64,000 nt of DNA. Source: Polydactylus sextarius. Its lineage: Eukaryota > Chordata > Actinopteri > Polynemidae. Below, in pieces: positions 22,801 through 50,640 of the stretch (the stretch's first letter is position 1; each line of letters opens with the position of its first letter). The notes under the pieces are model-generated. The model did not search any database. It had not been told where the DNA came from and saw only the letters and a program-made list of their open reading frames with translations. A program made the position numbers and the translations under genes. Location: positions 8,604,001 through 8,668,000 of the forward strand of contig CM028906.1 in NCBI GenBank assembly GCA_016801845.1, read 5' to 3'.

Positions 22801-24880
22801 TGTAGTGAATCCCTGTTTATACACTTGTTTAGATCATTGGCCACAGGTTTTATGTCTGGAAAATGTCAGTTTTTACCTTCAGAGGACTTTAGATGTGTCT
22901 TTTTAAATATTTGCAGTTACTTAAAGCATCAAGTTCACATTAACATAATACTGACTTTAAATTGCTGTTTTTTTTTTTTTTTTTTAATCCTTCTAGCGAA
23001 ACACATCATCAAAGTTGACGGGAAAGTGGGTCTCTTCAACGGACTCGGTCCCAGGCTCTGTGCTGGCACCATCGGCACTGTTGTGCACAGCAAAGTTGTG
23101 CAGGTAGGCTCAACGACGTGAAGTTCTCATGTAATGATGATCGTCTCAGATTTAAGTGACACCACAACAATATACTTTGTTTTCAAAGTGTTGCTGTCTT
23201 TCACAGTTCTGTTCTTTGATCAGTTCTTTGAGGAGATGCTGAAAAATGTATTTACAAACGGGAATTGAAACATCACTTGGAATATGGGCAGTTTCAATGA
23301 TGATTCATTTTTAGGAAACAAAAAACCGATGATTTTCTTTCACAATAGCAGAACCACAAGTAAAATCCCCTCCCTAAAAGTTAGGCCGGTGTATTTGTTA
23401 CTGTTAATCTCTGCTCATGGACCGTCTGTGTTGAGGTGTTGGACATGTAGCTTATGATAAAAAGATGTAACATACACTTGGGCTTCTAACCTTTGGATTT
23501 GCTACAGTTTTTCAAACCATCACGAGGACCCCGCCACAGTTCTTCTGTGGATTTTCAGCTCTCTCACTAGGAAATTGAGAAATCTCTCCTAGTTTCAAAT
23601 CAGGTTGCTTTACATACGCAACAGAATTTCAGATTATTTTCTCTCCAAACTCAAACATAGATGCACTAAAATAACAAAGACTATAGAAAATAATAGCTCA
23701 TGATACTCTACTGCATAATATTATGATTTTTTGACGTTATGTACCGCAGAGGGAACAATGCGCCCTCCTGTGTTATCTCGCTCTCATGGGAAACATGCAA
23801 TGAAAATAGAAACTGATGTAACAATGAAGAAAAAACAGAAGAGCAGGCGGCTAAAAGAGTCTGGGTGAGAAAATAGTGGAGATATGGTCAACACAGGTTT
23901 TCCACTCTTCAACCAAAACCACAGATGAGAAGTTTTGGATGTATAACAGTGGTGTGTTAGGTATCATTGAGCGTCAAGGGCCAGGATGTTTCCTGTTAGT
24001 TTACATCACTGTCAGCTGCTCCAGGTCTGTAAGAATCAGATCACCTCTGACTCCATCTCTTAACTCTTTATGACTGGTTGACTGTGTGGGTTTGTTGTAA
24101 TGTTGCAGAATCAACCTGGGACAGTGTCCAAGGTGCCTAAAACGGTTTGTATAGTGACATAGTTGCATAATAGATTGCATCGTGAGAGCACTGAAATCTT
24201 AAGTTAACATCCTGATTTATGGGATGCTTGTCAAAACCATATATGCTCTGTGTTAATGTGACATTGAATCCTCCAGGGTTCAGTGTGATGTCCTTAGAAG
24301 TCTTGTTTTGTTCGAGTGTCAGTCACAAACTCAGACATCTTCATGAGGTTTAATGTGATATAAAATGGAGATGTCTTCCTGGAGAACATGGTTTGTTTGT
24401 GAATGTTTTCAGCTCTAATATTGAGATGATCATGATCATCAAATCATGGTTGGCCATTAATTATCTTTTAAAGAAACATTGGTGTAAGAAATGGATTTTC
24501 AGACAGTAACATACGTATATGTGGTCTATTTTTTTTTTTTTTTTTGTAAAACGCCTCCAGGTCTCTGAAAAATCCAACTTTTTCAAGTCCAGACACAAAC
24601 TCTGTAATGGATTGAGGTCTAGGTTTTGACTCAGAATATTCACCTTGTCATTTAGTTTTCACTTTGACTTTTGAATTTAAAATTGGTAAAAGCTGAATAC
24701 TTTTTCTAGGCAACAGACACACATTAACACCTGTGGAATTACTAAATGTACTAAAATGATTTCTTTGCAATATGTAAATATATTTCACTAAGACACTATG
24801 TTGTGAAAGTTTTATAATGGTTAACTGCTATTTTTTCTTGCAGAAATGTCAGGAACAAGACGCACCTCAGGTAAGAGTTG

Positions 24881-24913
<33 letters not shown>

Positions 24914-27900
24914 TGGTGTTTGATCTGCAAATCACCAAGATATTATGCCCATTGTTCTTTGGTCACTGTCAACAGTTACTGACATGCAAACCAGTTTATA
25001 GTAAGGTAGCCCCTCATTTAACAGGCCAGGTGCAGTAAAGAAAGATTTATGGTTATTTATGTTTATAACAATAATAATGGTAATGATAATATATCTGTAA
25101 AGGTTTTCAGTCTTCCAGGTCATGGAGATCAGTGACGCACTGAATAATGGTAATGATGATAATAATAGTTCAAACATGGTTTAACATGGACAAATGGAGG
25201 GAGTTGATCATGTGAAATAACAGTTATAGATTCATTTAAAAAAACAAAAACAAATGTTTCTGATTCCTGACGCCGTCAATGAATTTACTTGTATTTTGTC
25301 ATTGTAGTTAATAACAACCCACAGTTAATTCAGCCAGAGGTTAAACCTGTTTTGTGTGATTGACTGACTGTGGTTGTTTGATAGTAATAAAACCAGATAA
25401 CAGAAAATGATCCAAGGTACGTTGAACCTGCTTTGTAATATGGCGCCGACGTCCATTTTATGAAGCACATTGACTTTGAGATATGCAAAACATCCACATG
25501 GTCTGTTTCCAGACTAGAAACTGGGCTTCATTTATTATTTGTCTGAGTAGATATTTCCAATGGACAGAGAAAGTAGACTTTTAATATTCACTTTAACAAT
25601 GACTGGTGTACTTAGTCTTTGACGTTCAGCCTCATTTCCCTCTATCCCTCTGGATATCTGCTTTCCAATGTCATGTCTCGCAAATAGTACATTGCAGATA
25701 CCAAATACCTTTTCTTTATTGTTAACGGTTTTATTTAGACTGTGTTTATGAGATAGTAGATGGATGATCCCTGCGCTGGCCTGGTGGTCATGTGGTTCAA
25801 GTTCTGGCCCTGAGCAGCAGTATCTTGCATGTCTCTCTCCATGACTACTGTCTTTCTAATGAAATGGTTTTTTTTTTTGATGAACACAATAAAGATGCAT
25901 GATCCTGGTGTTTCTGTCTGTTGTCCAGATTCTGGCCGGCCATCAGAAGGCTGTAGAGGGCTCCCTACAGCATGTTGTTAATGAGGTGAGACACTAGTAA
26001 AAATATATTGAGATTCTAGCCAGAGAACTTGCCAAACATGAGGACATTTATATTTTTATCTGTAAATATGTTAGACACCGACTGTGTTATGAGTGTTGTA
26101 ACTGTTCAGCTGCTCTCACAGAGACATAGTCACTTATAAAGTCCCTTCACCTCGGTCACTGTGGTCAGTTCAGGTTTTTTCGTTACATTTTTATATTTCT
26201 GTGTATGCTATGTATACTAGACTTTTTAGTATTAAAAAAACATTTCTCCATAAACACGCGTCAGCTGATTGTTTGTTTTCTTCTCGTCTCCACAGACAAC
26301 CAAAGAAATGATAGCTCGTTCCTGTGCCACCATCGTTACACATCCCTTCCATGGTACGTCACAACAGACCCACTCCTCCATTGTTCATGTGATTCCTACG
26401 GAGGTGGAGGTTGAAGACTGCATGTCAAATCTGATTTATTTTTTATTTTTTTACCCACTTGTTTTTCAGTGATCACTTTGAGATGTATGGTCCAGTTTAT
26501 TGGGAGAGAAACAAAATACAGGTAAAATGTCTTGTTTTATATAAGTTAAGTTCCAACAAAACCAACAGAAACATCTTTTGTTCAATTTAAGAGTTCGATT
26601 TAAGAGTGTAGACTTTATATATTTGGCATTATATATTCAGCATGGCTGTTAATATTTGGCTCAGAATTGATAAATCTAAGACATGTTTACAGCTCCAGAG
26701 GTGTTGAATCTAAAGTCACTGTGGTTGGTTGTAGATTTACAGTTAGTTAGTTAGTTAGTTTTTTAATGGTGATAAAAAGGTATTAACCAGGAACCTGGTG
26801 TGTAAGTCAAGTTATCAGTAGTAGTAACACCAAGCTTTTATAGATGCATAAATGACAAAAACTTGAAAGTTGTTTAAAACTTTAAAAAAATCCTCTCTTC
26901 TGTCCTCAGTGGGGTGTTTGATTCCATTGTTACTGTCTACAGAGAAGATGGCATCCTGGGCTTCTTTGCGTAAGTTTCAACTAGGTTTTATATCCTTTCA
27001 TTTTCTTCGTGTGTATTATCAGTAATTTATTGCTAAAGTAACATGAAATGTTCCTGCATGGCGTTACAGAGTCATCAACCAAAATCTAAAAAAACTCGAG
27101 ACACACAAAGTTTCAGCAGTTTACAAGTTAATATGGACGAGGGGAGAAGTCTGGCAAAAAATGGTGGTCAAAGACATTTTGGATTGTTGTGTATAATAAA
27201 TATGCATATTTAAAAAAAAAATTGTAATGTTATGTTTATGCAGCTTTCCACCTGGATGTGATGCCCCAGTTGTTTATGTTCTGGTTGGTCAAAAATGAAG
27301 GATGATAACATTAATCTGTTTGTAAAAGCCACAGCACAGATCTACTGTACCTGTGCTGTACATGTCTAGTGTACAGTTTTGTTTGTTTTTTTTTTTTGTC
27401 AGTGGTGTCATCCAAGTATATCTGGACGTTTTGATCGAAATGTTTTTTTCTTTCTTTTTTCTCCTCAGCGGTCTGATTCCTCGTCTGCTCGGTGACGTAC
27501 TATCACTGTGGATTTGCAATCTGCTGGCACATGTCATCAATACCTATGCCATCGATGACTCGGTATGCCACTTTTTTTTTTTTTTTTTTAAATCAGTCAT
27601 TCAGCTCAGTTTAAGGTTCTTCGTTCTGTAGGAGATTGATGTACATTTAAGACATTCTGGCCTCAGTTCAGCCTGACAAGCAGCGTCTGGTTACAGGTTG
27701 TGTTCAGAGGAGAGTAAATGCAGAGAAACACTCACACACACCTATCTGTCAACATTGTAAGGAGCATTTAAATGTTAATGCAATCCATTTGTCATAATTT
27801 AAATTCTGAAATCAAAATACTGCCTCGTACTTAAAACTGCAGTTGCGCATTCCACTGTTGGTTTAAATCGAAGACAAGAGACAGACAAGTGGAAAATGTC

Positions 27901-29163
27901 ATGAATTAAATAAACAAAAAAAAATGGATTAAATGAAAGATGTTGAGCAGGACAGCACTTAAAATAAAGTGTAACCCAGTTTCGTGCTTGAAAAAAGTTC
28001 TGTAGTGACGTTACATGGTTTCCCATTACAACCTTAGTTGTGTACCACCAAAAAAAAAAAAAAAAAGCAACCTTCAACCCTAACCCTGGCGTCTTTAGTC
28101 CAGGTTAAGGTGCAGAATTAACACAGTGTTTCTCTTTTCTGTACAGATGAGTCACACAGGAGAAATCAAGAACTGCTCTCAGGCTGTGACAGGAGTAAGT
28201 CTAACAGACGTTTCAGTATGACAGTCGGTCCGCCCGCTCACAGCTTGTTGTTTGATCGTTTTCCTCTTCTGTCCTCTCTTCCAGTTCTTTGCCAGTATGC
28301 TCACGTACCCTTTCGTCCTGGTGTCAAACCTCATGGCCGTCAATAACTGCGGGTAACTTGACCGGTTATTTGCAATTTTTTAGATCTTTCAAAGTGTTAG
28401 ATCAAACAGACTCATAACTCCTCCGTCCTTTAGGCTCGCTGGAGGCCTGCCTCCCTATGCATCTAAATATCCCACCTGGGTGGACTGCTGGAGGCATCTA
28501 AGCAGAGAGGTAAACACACACACACACCTACCTACCTTTCTAACACCTGTGTGGGCCAATGTACAATGTAAATAACTAATAGTTAAACCATTAAACACAG
28601 GTGAACCAGACATTCAGGTTATCATCAGGTTACATTTAAGTTCTCTGTGTTCATTCGGCCTGTTATCAACTGAACTGGTTCAGACCACAACACAAGCTGG
28701 ACTCCTCTGAAGGGACTCTAATCATCATTATATGTCAAAGAGTCTTGGGGGAATAGAATACATTTAGAGTTCCAGGTTAAAGTGATGGTCCGGAGATGAT
28801 GGTCAGCAGATTCGTCATCTTCCTCCTTCTTCACGGACACATTAGTTGGTTGTTCAGGAAAATGGCGAATCTGGTGTTCGACTCATATTCATGGTGAAAT
28901 AGATGCTGGTTCAAATTACTCCAGACTGTCACTCTAACAAGCCCAGTGACCTCACATGACTGAGCATACGGGCTGGTTTCCTCCTACATTTACAGACATA
29001 AATGTTTGTTTCTTTGGTTACATGTACATGTGTAACATCAACCACTAAATTCTTATCTTTCCCATTTTCATTCCAGGGCAACATGAGCAGAGGCAACAGT
29101 TTATTTTTCCGGAAGATTCCAGCAGGAAAGATGTACATAATCGACCAGAAGAGATTTTTTTAA
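19810..29163 (+). CDS. mtch2: mitochondrial carrier homologue 2
   Basis: Thirteen exons: 19810-19896, 21061-21145, 22997-23103, 24844-24870, 25929-25985, 26296-26353, 26470-26521, 26910-26969, 27469-27562, 28147-28194, 28285-28352, 28434-28509, 29077-29163; 301 residues (human about 303). Recognisable blocks are [20 protein letters not shown] at the start, [75 protein letters not shown] and [12 protein letters not shown] near the end. Family knowledge: MTCH2 is a diverged solute-carrier-fold protein of the outer mitochondrial membrane. It acts as an insertase for tail-anchored and alpha-helical proteins, and as a tBID receptor in apoptosis and lipid metabolism. All splice phases join without gaps. 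The region encoded by short exons 4-5 (KCQEQDAPQ...) is the least conserved part. No damage seen. Confidence 0.97.
24887..24913 (+). repeat. (ATT)n microsatellite
   Basis: Nine ATT/TTA triplets in mtch2 intron 4, starting about 17 bp past the exon-4 donor. Confidence 0.95.
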
Positions 29164-29197
29164 AGCCTCAAGAAACTGAGGTGAACTTAGTTGTGAT

Positions 29198-29215
29198 AAT
29201 AAAACATGAAATAAA
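29198..29215 (+). terminator. mtch2: mtch2 polyadenylation signals
   Basis: Two AATAAA hexamers (29198-29203 and 29210-29215) within 52 bp of the stop codon. Confidence 0.8.
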
Positions 29216-30231
29216 AAATCATTGCCAGATCTCGGGGTTGAACAGATGGCACTTTTTTTTTTTTTTTTTTTTGGTATGCACTTGTTTACTCTGAGGTTGT
29301 TGTTTCTTTTTTTTCATTAACTTGCCATCATCTGAAAATAACACTCACCAGTTCATTTTCAGCAGGTTTGATTTTATTAACACAAATTCACAAACAAAAA
29401 CAAAAAAACTATGAAACATGAGAAGAATCGACAGCGCCATGTTTTTTTTTTTTGTTTGTTTCTTTTAATATTCATCTATATATCCATGAATTACTCCCCT
29501 CTATCCACATGATGGGATTTGTTAAAAAAAACAGGACCTCAGTCTGCATGTGGTAATGTCTAATAATTGATGTTAATGATGAAATGGGACCTCTTGTCAT
29601 GTGGTATTGTCTTGATGTGTTAATTATTGTAAAGCTCACTGCTGATCAGGCTTGTATTGGTAAAAAAAAAAAAAAAGACTTCAAAGTGGTGGATCTCCAA
29701 GAGCTGACCAAAATCACTGACACTGAACAGTCAAGTGCTTGTTTCAACTCTGACTGACCCAAATAAAAATGCTATTTTGACCTTGTCTTTTTTGTAAAGT
29801 TGTGTGATGTATGTGAAATGATATGTGCTATTGGAAAGTGAAACTATGAGTCAGCAGCTGATACTGATGCACCACAACGATCAGACTCCGTTTCCAGGGG
29901 TGATGTGTTCCTTACATATTGTAGACCCTTTTTATTATTTGACAGTAAGAAATTACTTTCACTTACAATACTTTGACCATACACCATGATGCCGATTCAG
30001 TGTTTACCTCTAGTCAGCAGAGACAGACTCTACCAGCACTAGATGTTCTGAACACTGCTACTGTGGGAAACAACCTAAGTAAATGTCTTATGCTCAGACA
30101 GCAAGATACAAAATTCAAGTGCTTTTTTTTAATGAATTATTTGCAAGAAACACTGACTAATTGTTTATATTACTCCGCTTCAGAATACTGATTATAAACT
30201 CAGTCAGTGTCTCTTCGTTTCTTCTTCCTGT
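29216..30231. other. convergent intergenic region and likely znf414 3' UTR
   Basis: No further gene seen. It lies between the 3' ends of mtch2 (plus) and the zinc-finger gene (minus). TTTATT at 29931-29936, an AATAAA on the minus strand, is a plausible polyadenylation signal for the latter. Another lies near 29372. Poly-T/poly-A tracts occur near 29254-29272 and 29661-29674. Confidence 0.5.
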
Positions 30232-32689
30232 CTATGCGTTAGTGGCAGAGTTCCCTGTGTCTTCTGCAGATTTGTTCCCGCAGTGTTGAGTGTTGATGTG
30301 TTGGGTCACGTCCTTGCGACTCATTGCTACGTGGCCGCACTGCACACACGTGTAGCGCCCTTTAGTGTGCTCCCAAAGGATGCGTCTGTTGCAGGCCATA
30401 GCTGATGAATGAGAGACCGTATCGTGTGAACAGAGCAATGGCATAATAATTTCAAATACTGTTGTAATACTGTTGTACTGTTGTAATGTCTGGCTTCTCT
30501 CACTGGGAGCTGCCAGTATCATCCATCTTTATTTAGAGTCTATGGTTGAGATGGAAAACATACTGCTAAATATTAATGTTAAAGAATACCAAGGTCTCCC
30601 AGCAAAACATTACATTATAAGAGGGTGAAATGATGTAATATTCACTTCAACAGTCATTGATTTTAATGGGTTTAATGCTCATGGTGTTACCAAAAATACA
30701 AAACTATACAGCTTTGTGTAAAGGCTGCAGAGGAAAAACTCATGACCAGTTTAGCACCTTCAATGAGTTTGTCATGAGAGTGTTGTGAACGCAGCGTGGA
30801 CTGTGTATTTAGGCATAGATAACAGCATGTGGCAGGTTACAGCTTTGTGCATCAGTGTGTGAGGAAACTCACCTTGATTCTTCTTCCAGACTGCTGAGGA
30901 CCCAGGGGGAGAGTGAGGAGCAGATACTGGAGAAGGGTGGACGGGCTCAGGAGAATGAGTTTGAGTCTGATTCTGACCATGAGCATCAGAGTGGTCAGGA
31001 GCTGGCGAGGGGCCATCCAGGTTTAGAGGGTGAAGCTGAGTAACTGCTTCTGTGTGCTGCTGAAGAGCAAGGTGGGAAAGGGAGGTCTGTGGTTGAGACA
31101 AAAAGGGGGCACCAAGTAGAGGGGGGGTGTCAGAATCTGGTGGAGGAGCAGCAGTGGGGATGGAACCATCTTGGTTTGGGATTTGAGACGTGAGTTGTTG
31201 GGGTGTAGATATAGTGTCCAGCTGTGGAGGGTTCTGGTCTGTGGAGGTTATGTTTGGGTTGGTGATCGGCTGAGAGGTCATTGCTTCAGTCTTTGGTTTG
31301 CCTCGTGGCACTTTGGAACAGGTGTGAAGATGAGTCAGGAGGCCACGGTACGATCGCAGCTTTGTGCGACAGCTCTCACACCTTCAGGAAAAAAGAAAAA
31401 AGGCAACAATGTGGGAAGTCAAGATATTTTATAAATGCGTATAGTTTATCAGCTGTGGGTAAAATGAAGATTAACTCACAAGAAGAAGATGTTGGGTTTG
31501 TGATGATGCCTCATATGCTCCATCAGTTTCTGCATGTTGGGGAAGGAGCCGCTGCAGCCGACGGTGGAGCAAAACAAAGTCTTTCCTGAAGAAAAGACAG
31601 ACGGTGTTTAACTCATACGGTGAAACCGTAACCCGCAGAACAATCAGTCAAATCAAACACAGTAAACAACGTAAAGGCAATGTATTACATGTCTGTCCAA
31701 CCGAGTGAAAACTCATGTAACAATGAAGAATCATTCAACTATTAAAGACTCAAAGTTTATGACACAAACATCTACCTGAAAAAGACTAGATGTTGAAAGA
31801 TGAATTTCATTTGAATTAGTTAGTTTATTTGCATGCAGGCATTGTGAAGCTTTCACACTGATGCTTAGGTCATGTTAGCTTTGGCTGAACCTGAAATTAC
31901 ATTTGAACTCTTTTGATTTGAAATCTTTTCTTTATTTACTGCTTGTATTGTGTTGAAGGGATTTTCTTATCTGAAGCACTTGTTTTTAGTTGAAGGGGAT
32001 ACTGTGACCTGGATGAGTTAGAACCTCCACTGACATCTTGTTGTGAAGTTCTTCACACATAGCTTGTTCTTATTTTGCATTTCACAAATGGGTTGTTGAT
32101 GTTTGTTTGTTTGTGTGTTTGAATTATGGTAAATTACTGTATTAACTCAGACCTGTTGAATGAATTAACAGTGTTGTGAATGTGCTCATAGATCTGCTCT
32201 ATGAGGTCATAGAACAGATCTATGTAGAGTTCTGTATGTTGTGTATGTAGAGAGTAAAAAACACACAATATTCTCCCCTGAAAGTCGATTATCTTCATTT
32301 AGACCATGACCTCGACGAAGAGGAGCTCACCAGGTAGAGACTGAGCAGGGATCTCATGGTCCTTGATGTGACTCTCCAGAGCACTCCTGTCTGTGTACAC
32401 ACGTTTACAGCCGTGTAATGGACACGGTGTCCTCTTGTTTCCTGAATTAGATAAAAACCACTTTACAACACGTTGAACATACGCAAATAAATAAAACATA
32501 TCAGTAAAATCACAGCACATCAGAACTGAAGGTGGTTACCAGCTAGCTAGCTTGACCCAAAGCTACTAACGAAAACACAGTGGTCTTGAAATGAGGCTAC
32601 TTAAGACATTTAATTGCAAAGTCTGAGCTAAAGTACAAACCTGCATTGCTGCTCTCGTCATTCTGCACAACCGTGCTCACTGAAGCCAT
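30232..32689 (-). CDS. znf414: C2H2 zinc-finger protein, ZNF414-like
   Basis: Five exons on the minus strand: 32689-32641, 32441-32331, 31585-31480, 31381-30873, 30401-30232; 314 residues (human ZNF414 is about that size). Fingers in order: CPLHGCKRVYTDRSALESHI..H (about residues 25-45) and CSTVGCSGSFPNMQKLMEHM..H, both C-x4-C type; CESCRTKLRSYRGLLTHLHTC; then a Pro/Gln/Ser/Thr-rich low-complexity linker of about 150 residues; and a C-terminal WEHTKGRYTCVQCG...TQHINTQH finger. The paired C-x4-C fingers followed by a distant WEHTKGRY-type finger are what I associate with ZNF414, a poorly studied putative nuclear DNA-binding protein. Confidence in the gene structure is high. The orthology call is moderate because it rests on recall of the family layout. 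Confidence 0.8.
32187..32224. repeat. near-perfect hairpin in znf414 intron 2
   Basis: CATAGATCTG (32187-32196) pairs with CAGATCTATG (32215-32224). CTATGA (32199-32204) pairs with TCATAG (32207-32212). A 2x2 internal loop separates the stems and a 2-nt turn closes the hairpin, giving 16 paired bases. Confidence 0.9.
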
Positions 32690-33270
32690 CACTGAAATAA
32701 AGTGTTATCTCAACAGAGACAAGCACATCAGAGAGAAAACAGGAGCCACACAACAAAACACGACTGTGTTCTTCTTCTACTGCTCCTTGTTCTTGTTTTT
32801 CTTCTTCTTCTGTTTATTTACCGGCGGATGGCAAAGAAAACTACCTGGTGCAATACCGCCACCAACTGGTCGGGACTGTGTATGCACGAATATATTTATA
32901 GAAATTGCAACACCGGAAAGTAAAAAAATAAACTCACAGGAATATGATTCTGTTACTTCACTTTACTGAGTTCTTGCACAGTCGCAACTAGATCAAAGTT
33001 CTCATTTATCTGTATAAAGTTTGAAAGTTTGATGACTTCTTCCTCTCATTTCTGACAGTTAACACAGTTTACACAGTTAACACAGTTAACACGCTCCACT
33101 GCCACTTCTTACCCACAGTAGTCACATCTGCCTCTATTTATGTATCTGTTTTGGAAAGTGTTTGGTCCAGTGAGTTAAAATAAAACCTACACCCAGTTAT
33201 GACCAGTTGATTAAAAGTCTTACACTTAATCTCTCATGTGCAAACTAGAAAATCTCAGCAGTCTTTGAAT
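32690..33270. other. znf414 upstream region
   Basis: Contains the presumed 5' UTR and promoter of the minus-strand zinc-finger gene. No TATA box was recognised. A TTC/CTT-rich tract lies at 32765-32815 and a tandem TTAACACAG run at about 33058-33090. No other gene seen. Confidence 0.4.
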
Positions 33271-33282
33271 TTTTAAAAACTG

Positions 33283-35121
33283 TTTATTAAAAAAAAATGT
33301 TTTTTTTTTTTTTGCAGACAACATAACTAAGATATCTCATATAACTCAAAATATCAGAGTATTACACGTACTTACACATCTTTGTATAAAAATATTTCCC
33401 CTGACTATTACAATACATTTGACACCAAAGCACACTAGGAAACAAAAACCATTAACTTAAAATACGCAAATAAAAGATGTTTGACACAAGTGAGCTTTAT
33501 CCCTTTTTACCATACGAGTTAATAATCAAACAAACAAAAACTTCAGACACTGGCTTCATGGTGACTTACTGTGGAAAGACAGAATATTTGATCATATTTA
33601 CCAAGCCTTATTTACCCTATAGATGAACTGATATTCCATCATGCAGCTTCCACAAATAGCAAAAATATATTCATCATCTATTGATCAAATCACTCTCACA
33701 CAACACACGGGACTCCCTAAATGTTCTGGGAATTTGGCTTATTAATGTCTTGTGTCTCACATTAACAGGCACGTGTGCATGTTCTATGAGATAATGTGTG
33801 TGAAGATATTTAAAAAAAAAACAAGCATGTCTGGTTGTTGGTTGTTAGTTGGTGTGTAAGTCATTAAAGAACGAGACAACATCCAGGAATAAAAGCATCT
33901 TATCACGGCGAAACAGACACTTTTAGAACATTTTCTTATGACATACTTCATCATACTTCATTAAAAAAAAAAAAAACTGGTGAATGTAACTGCTGATTGT
34001 GTGCTACTATACTACTAAGTGTGCTTTTTGGATCCTAATCTTTTTTCTGGCAGTTTGAGAAACACATCAAACATCCTTCCTCCCTTGACTTGACTGCATG
34101 CAACGCATTTCACAAGCACCAATGATTCAAGTTCAAAAAAAAAAAAAAAAAACCTGGATAACAACATGGCAGCAATATCACACAATTACAATAAAAGGAT
34201 CAACATGTTTATTGCTGATGTCTGCAGTTCTTTCACTGTTCAACCGATACTTCTTTCTGCTGGTCAAGAGACGTTCAGAGTCCTGAGTAGTAACATTGAT
34301 CTCCTCACTGTGCTTCCTGTGGTTGCATGACCACACAGTGTTTCACAGTGACTTCACACTTCCTCCATGACTGTGTATGTAATGATGGTCCTACCCTGAT
34401 GCACATGGTGTGCTGTGCAGTATCCATCCATATCTGGATGTGTTTGTGTCACTGAATGGAGTTGCTCTGAACTGGACAGGTTAGGATATGATTTGAAAAC
34501 TTGCAAAATGTAAGAAAGCAGAGTAAAGCAGAGTATTTTTGTTTTCTTTGTGCTCACAATGTAACTCCCAGGACTCCTGTTCTTGTAGTCACTGAGAATA
34601 ACAACTGAGTTTATAAAAGGCTGGTGAACTTAATTTTTCAGTCTTGTTTGTGGTTTGAGGGCTGAGAAAGTTGTATCCAGTTAAAGATAAAAATGTGCTC
34701 TGTATGACTGTGGGTTGCTGTGCAGCCTCCTGAATTAGAAGGATTTAATCCATAAGCTCCTCTTGTAGTCACAGTTTCATTAATTTCTTGTGCACTTCAA
34801 GCAAAAACACAAATACATCATACTGTATAGTAATGCAGTATGGACTTCTTCAGCTCCATCTACTTAAGTTCAACTCAAGTAATGGTATGATATGTGCCTC
34901 CAGAGAGCCCACACCAGTGAGCTCACAGTGGTTTTACTCACAACAAATAATAAAATATGCTTCATAGTGGTTTCAGAAGCAGCAGTTACAATCATCACAA
35001 TTTTACCCAATAAAATAACCCAGTGATAATATTAACAGTACACTGTATGTAATATTCACCACTCAGTGCTTCAGACTTATCCATTATCAGTCCTTTTGCT
35101 GGTTCTGTGTGTGTGTGTGTG
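33283..35121 (-). other. tpcn2: probable tpcn2 3' UTR
   Basis: From the tpcn2 stop codon (35124-35122) down to TTTATT at 33283-33288, which is AATAAA on the minus strand. The ~1.8 kb has no coding exon on either strand. A (GT)n tract follows the stop immediately (35106-35121). The UTR could be shorter if an earlier signal is used. Confidence 0.55.
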
Positions 35122-50379
<15,258 letters not shown>

Positions 50380-50640
50380 CCAGGAAATCTACGAGCTGTA
50401 CTATCCCCCCCGCTGCTCAACGAAAGTGAAAGTGACAAATGCTAAGATACGAGACGGTGTCAAAGAGAAGCGTTTCAGTGTTTATCTCACCTGATCAGTC
50501 ACCGTTCACATACACACCTGAGAGCGCGTCAAAGTTAATCAACAGGCCTGAAGCTGTTCAACATCGGAATGTGTTTTTTTAGGAAGTGACTGCTCTGACT
50601 TTGCTCCTCCCTCCCTCCTTCCAGTCCTGTCCTGTCCTCA
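50380..50640 (-). promoter_or_regulatory. tpcn2: tpcn2 5' UTR/promoter region with ISRE-like element
   Basis: GC-richer than its surroundings, with no TATA box seen. GAAAGTGAAAGTGA on the plus strand (50422-50435) has the GAAANNGAAANN spacing of interferon-regulatory-factor sites and lies about 45 bp upstream of the start codon. It could be promoter or 5' UTR, since the transcription start is not visible. Confidence 0.4.

Noticed and set aside
30855..31434. Plus-strand open frames over znf414 exon 4
   Set aside because: They are antisense to the proline-rich linker exon of the minus-strand gene and have no family resemblance.
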